A stretch of DNA of 26,891 bases, from the NCBI GenBank assembly GCA_038818725.1, contig JAWAYL010000013.1:1-26891 (forward strand), in the 5' to 3' direction. The DNA is from JACIWB01 sp038818725 (GTDB lineage: Archaea; Thermoplasmatota; E2; UBA202; JdFR-43). The notes under the pieces were generated by a model. That model did no database searches and was not told where the DNA came from. It saw nothing but the letters and a program-made list of their open reading frames with translations. The translations under genes and the position numbers were made by a program. Shown here in pieces: positions 24,198 through 26,891 of the stretch. The first letter of the stretch is position 1, and each line of letters begins with the position of its first letter.

Positions 24198-25591
24198 CCA
24201 AAAACATCATACCATATTCCATTTATCATTATCTTAAAAATCAACTCTTCCAAAAGAATGAAATAACCTTCTTTATGGAATATTGGTATTTCTTTTTGCC
24301 AAGTAACTTTGAAATTTTCAGCAACCATTGATTTAATTTCTATTAATATGCCAAAGGTATTTGCTATACTAAAATTGAAGGAATAATGGGAAAGTGTTTC
24401 ATTGTTTGTATCAATAAAAATATATCCAGGTATTGAAAGATTCCATGCAATTTCAAAATGCCCTGCTTGATGAATTGAAAAAGTTTTTAAATATATATTC
24501 TCTTTTTCTGCTTTTATTTCAATTTTTAAACCTTTAAAACCATCTACTTTTAGATATCCTTCCTGCGAAATTTTCCAATGAATTGTTGATTCGCCTGTAA
24601 GATTTGTTATCATGAAATAATTTTTCGGATTTTCTATTGCATCAGCTATAACAAAAGTTGTTTTTTTCTCGTCTATATATATGTAAAAGTAACCGCTTTC
24701 ATTGAATACTGCTGTCAATCTTTTTGGAAGATATTCCATCTTTATTATGAAATCAAAGTTTCCAAATTCTACTATAAGAGTTGAATTAAATGTATCATTT
24801 GCCATATAATCAAATCTTTTCTCATCTTTTGAAAAACTTATTGAAAAACTCATTTTATTTGGTAAGTTGTCTATTGTTAAATTAACTGCAAAATTATCCA
24901 AATATCTAAATCTTATTTTCTGTTTTATTTCAGCATTTCTCTCAATTGAAAAATTAATTTTGTTTAAAGAAACATTTGGAGAAATCTTAATCAATGAAGA
25001 GGCGGCGGGGAAATAATCTATGAATAACTTTTTTTCATCAAACTCAACTATAACTGATAAATTACTATTTTCTCCATCAAAAATAGGTTCAATATTTATA
25101 TAAAATTCTGGATCTTTTTTATAAAATATATAGGGAAAGACCCATACAACTTCTCTTATTTCTTTTGGTATCTCCTCTTTTTCAGGAGAATAATAACCTA
25201 TTCTTATTTGATGAGAAGATATTAGCCCACTGAAAGATATTTCAAATTCCCCATTTTTTATTTCATCTCCCATCCTTATTACTTTCATTGCAAATGCAAC
25301 AGTTAAAATTGGTCCTATATCAATGCTCTGGATGAGAGGTAAAAAAATTAAGCTTATTCTTATATCTTTTCCATTTTCACCTGTGCTATGATTATTGTCA
25401 ACATCTATTCCAAAAAAAGATTGAAGCAATGGGGTATATTTCTCTATTCCATTATATTTCGTATATATTGAAAAATATCCGTTAGATTTTGCTTTTTTAA
25501 ATTCCTTAAAATATCCCTTTTTATTTACAAATCCACTTCCTGCTGGTGCAATCATCAAAAGAAGAATTAAAACCGCAATAATCTTCTTCAT
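24194..25591 (-). CDS. Secreted protein of unknown function with repeated G-Y-F strands
   Basis: I do not recognise this 465-aa protein. Residues 1-20 are a signal peptide (MKKIIAVLILLLMIAPAG). A DxDxN-like acidic loop (GIDVDNNHSTGENG) lies near residue 67 and could bind calcium. The rest is strand-rich, with many NxS/T sites and short recurring units such as NGYFSIY, SGYFYIYID, EGYLKVDGF, AGHFEIAWN, PGYIFIDTN and EGYFILLEE, suggesting a repeated beta structure. There is no C-terminal membrane anchor or PGF tail, so it may be released or bound to other surface proteins. I chose the ATG at 25591, with a TATA-like box at 25611-25620. It lies 30 nt downstream of the C25-like peptidase and is convergent with atpA. 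Confidence 0.8.
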   Translation of the reverse strand: MKKIIAVLILLLMIAPAGSGFVNKKGYFKEFKKAKSNGYFSIYTKYNGIEKYTPLLQSFFGIDVDNNHSTGENGKDIRISLIFLPLIQSIDIGPILTVAFAMKVIRMGDEIKNGEFEISFSGLISSHQIRIGYYSPEKEEIPKEIREVVWVFPYIFYKKDPEFYINIEPIFDGENSNLSVIVEFDEKKLFIDYFPAASSLIKISPNVSLNKINFSIERNAEIKQKIRFRYLDNFAVNLTIDNLPNKMSFSISFSKDEKRFDYMANDTFNSTLIVEFGNFDFIIKMEYLPKRLTAVFNESGYFYIYIDEKKTTFVIADAIENPKNYFMITNLTGESTIHWKISQEGYLKVDGFKGLKIEIKAEKENIYLKTFSIHQAGHFEIAWNLSIPGYIFIDTNNETLSHYSFNFSIANTFGILIEIKSMVAENFKVTWQKEIPIFHKEGYFILLEELIFKIMINGIWYDVFG

Positions 25592-25610
25592 GCTAATAAA
25601 TAGCATACCA

Positions 25611-25620
25611 ATATATTAAT
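25611..25620 (-). promoter_or_regulatory. TATA-like box for the 465-aa secreted protein
   Basis: ATTAATATAT on the minus strand lies 20-29 nt before the ATG at 25591, in the 30-nt spacer after the peptidase gene. Confidence 0.5.
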
Positions 25621-25621
25621 T

Positions 25622-26891
25622 TTAGTATCCTCCTATCTTTAAGCTTGGATCACCCAACAAAATCCATTGCTGAACTGTTTTTACATGTCCTGCCTCAAAA
25701 TCGCTCATATCAAAACTATTTATATATTCAGTAATTGCTCCTGCATGCGCTTGCCCAAGAATTTGCTTGCTCTTTTCTCCGTATTGCCTGAAAAATTCTA
25801 TTGTAATCCAGCCATCTCCTCCTCCTGTTGTGCAGTCCCTGCCAGGCATTCCATAGCCCAAGCCAGTGTTTCCAATGCTTGCTATCGCTCCCCCATTTGC
25901 CTTGCTCACAATTCGCCAGCTTAAGCACTCTGGAACTGGCTGTCCATATGTCCACATGTAATTGTCAGGAAAACCAAACAGGTGGAAGGCATTTAAAACA
26001 GCAGGTATGATCGAAACATTAAATTGGCTATTATGGCATCCTCCAATAACTGCGATTGGTAATTTTTCACCATTTTTCAAAGTATCTACTGGAAATACAG
26101 GGAAACTTATATATGGGAACCATGGTCTCAGATTTGTTACAGTTAAGCCAGTTAAGCTTGCATGCTGTCTATTTCCAGGTATGCCAGGAAGATGGTCGCC
26201 CCAAGAATTCGGGCTTCCATGTCCTGACATAAACAAAAATCCACACCCTTTACTGATTGCATTTATTACATCATCCATACAAGTGAATTTTCCATTTGAT
26301 GCCCATAATATTTCTCTTTCAAAATCTTCAGGCATATAATATAATGCTCCTCCTCTTCCATTTAAAATCTTTTCTCCAGTTGTCCATTCTCCTTCATAAT
26401 ACATCTCTGTATTATTTCTCCATTCATCAAAAACAATTTCACCTTTATCATTTTTAATCCATACATGAACGCTTGTTAAATTTCCATATGGTTTTGGATC
26501 ATAAGATTTTCCTCTTATATAAAGAACCTCATTTAAATAGGTAACATTTGCCCAAGGATTAAAGGTATTTAAATATGCTTCACTCTCTGAAGGAACATAT
26601 ATATAATCATTTTTTCCTAAGATATCTCCATCTGAAACAGATACAATTTCAGCAATTGGAGGAGCGGGATATCCATTTTTGAGAGCTGGATTTAGGTGAT
26701 CATCATGATTGAAATGCAGGCTTGTGCTCTTTGTCTTATCAACTGTTATTTCTATTTCATCTATTGGTCCAGCTTCACCTTCTGCATTAATACTTTGTGC
26801 ATATATGGTATATTTTCCATTTGGCAAGCCTTTTGTATCCCATCTTATATCCAAATCTTTTTGATCAAGAAAGCCATCTCCAGATACAACT
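25622..26891 (-). CDS. C25 (gingipain)-like cysteine peptidase, secreted, 5' end missing
   Basis: The last 422 or so residues of a larger protein that runs off the right edge. The visible part begins with a strand-rich segment, possibly Ig-like (YTIYAQSINAEGEAGP and ITVDKT). It then has a caspase-like peptidase fold: FLFMSGHGSPNSWGDH supplies the catalytic His (codon 26219-26221) and AVIGGCHNSQFN the catalytic Cys (codon 26036-26038). These match the His and Cys motifs of peptidase family C25. The end, QQWILLGDPSLKIGG, resembles the LLGDP tail seen in C25 proteins. No C-terminal anchor is present. The signal peptide would be upstream, outside the window. Extracellular protein breakdown feeding the fermentation genes is a natural role. 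Confidence 0.85.
   Translation of the reverse strand, partial: VVSGDGFLDQKDLDIRWDTKGLPNGKYTIYAQSINAEGEAGPIDEIEITVDKTKSTSLHFNHDDHLNPALKNGYPAPPIAEIVSVSDGDILGKNDYIYVPSESEAYLNTFNPWANVTYLNEVLYIRGKSYDPKPYGNLTSVHVWIKNDKGEIVFDEWRNNTEMYYEGEWTTGEKILNGRGGALYYMPEDFEREILWASNGKFTCMDDVINAISKGCGFLFMSGHGSPNSWGDHLPGIPGNRQHASLTGLTVTNLRPWFPYISFPVFPVDTLKNGEKLPIAVIGGCHNSQFNVSIIPAVLNAFHLFGFPDNYMWTYGQPVPECLSWRIVSKANGGAIASIGNTGLGYGMPGRDCTTGGGDGWITIEFFRQYGEKSKQILGQAHAGAITEYINSFDMSDFEAGHVKTVQQWILLGDPSLKIGGY

Noticed and set aside
1..26891. A CRISPR array
   Set aside because: No regularly spaced direct repeats of 24-40 nt were seen; the A-rich and T-rich runs reflect base composition only.

Overview
This 26.9 kb window comes from an AT-rich archaeon that ferments peptides. 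The evidence is an A-type (archaeal) ATP synthase, an archaeal-type LeuRS, indolepyruvate:ferredoxin oxidoreductase, two ADP-forming acyl-CoA synthetase genes, PKD-domain and C25-type secreted proteins, and TATA-like boxes about 20-30 nt upstream of start codons. A member of Thermoplasmatota is my best guess. That rests on gene style (AGT-EndoV-like start, PGFE C-terminal tail, leaderless-looking promoters) and not on any marker search. Coding density is very high: only two gaps, 6532-6879 and 16644-16922, approach or exceed 300 nt, and both seem to hold decayed, transposase-like coding scraps.

Left part (1-6531). A minus-strand operon runs from an ADP-forming acyl-CoA synthetase beta subunit through iorA and iorB into an O6-alkylguanine-DNA alkyltransferase domain whose tail looks like the start of an endonuclease V fusion and leaves the window. 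IorAB oxidises aryl 2-oxoacids to aryl-CoA, and the synthetase beta subunit would take part in recovering ATP from the thioester. A plus-strand metallophosphoesterase follows. Then come a PKD-domain surface protein with a sorting-signal-like tail, a two-TM small protein, and a tandem pair of PhoU+TrkA_C proteins, all on the minus strand.

Middle (6880-16643). An alpha/beta hydrolase and an MFS transporter lie on the plus strand. Against them runs a tightly overlapping minus-strand operon: fused alpha-beta ADP-forming acyl-CoA synthetase, P-loop/DRTGG protein, isoaspartyl peptidase/asparaginase. Upstream are leuS and a DUF438-hemerythrin-PAS protein.

Right part (16923-26891). A long coiled-coil protein precedes the A-type ATP synthase operon H-I-K-E-C-F-A, whose members overlap or nearly abut. 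The operon stops after A: the expected B and D genes are absent, and a convergent secreted-protein gene overlaps the A stop codon. The proteolipid K is a four-TM double hairpin with a single carboxylate and the full set of Na+-ligand positions known from Enterococcus NtpK, suggesting Na+ coupling. A C25-like cysteine peptidase, truncated by the window edge, lies upstream of that secreted protein.

The unifying themes are peptide/amino-acid catabolism (secreted peptidase, isoaspartyl peptidase, IorAB, two acyl-CoA synthetases), energy conservation (A-ATPase), and a consistent expression style: TATA boxes about 18-31 nt before the first ORF of a unit, with ATGA or TTGA overlaps inside operons. 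No tRNA, rRNA or CRISPR array was recognised.
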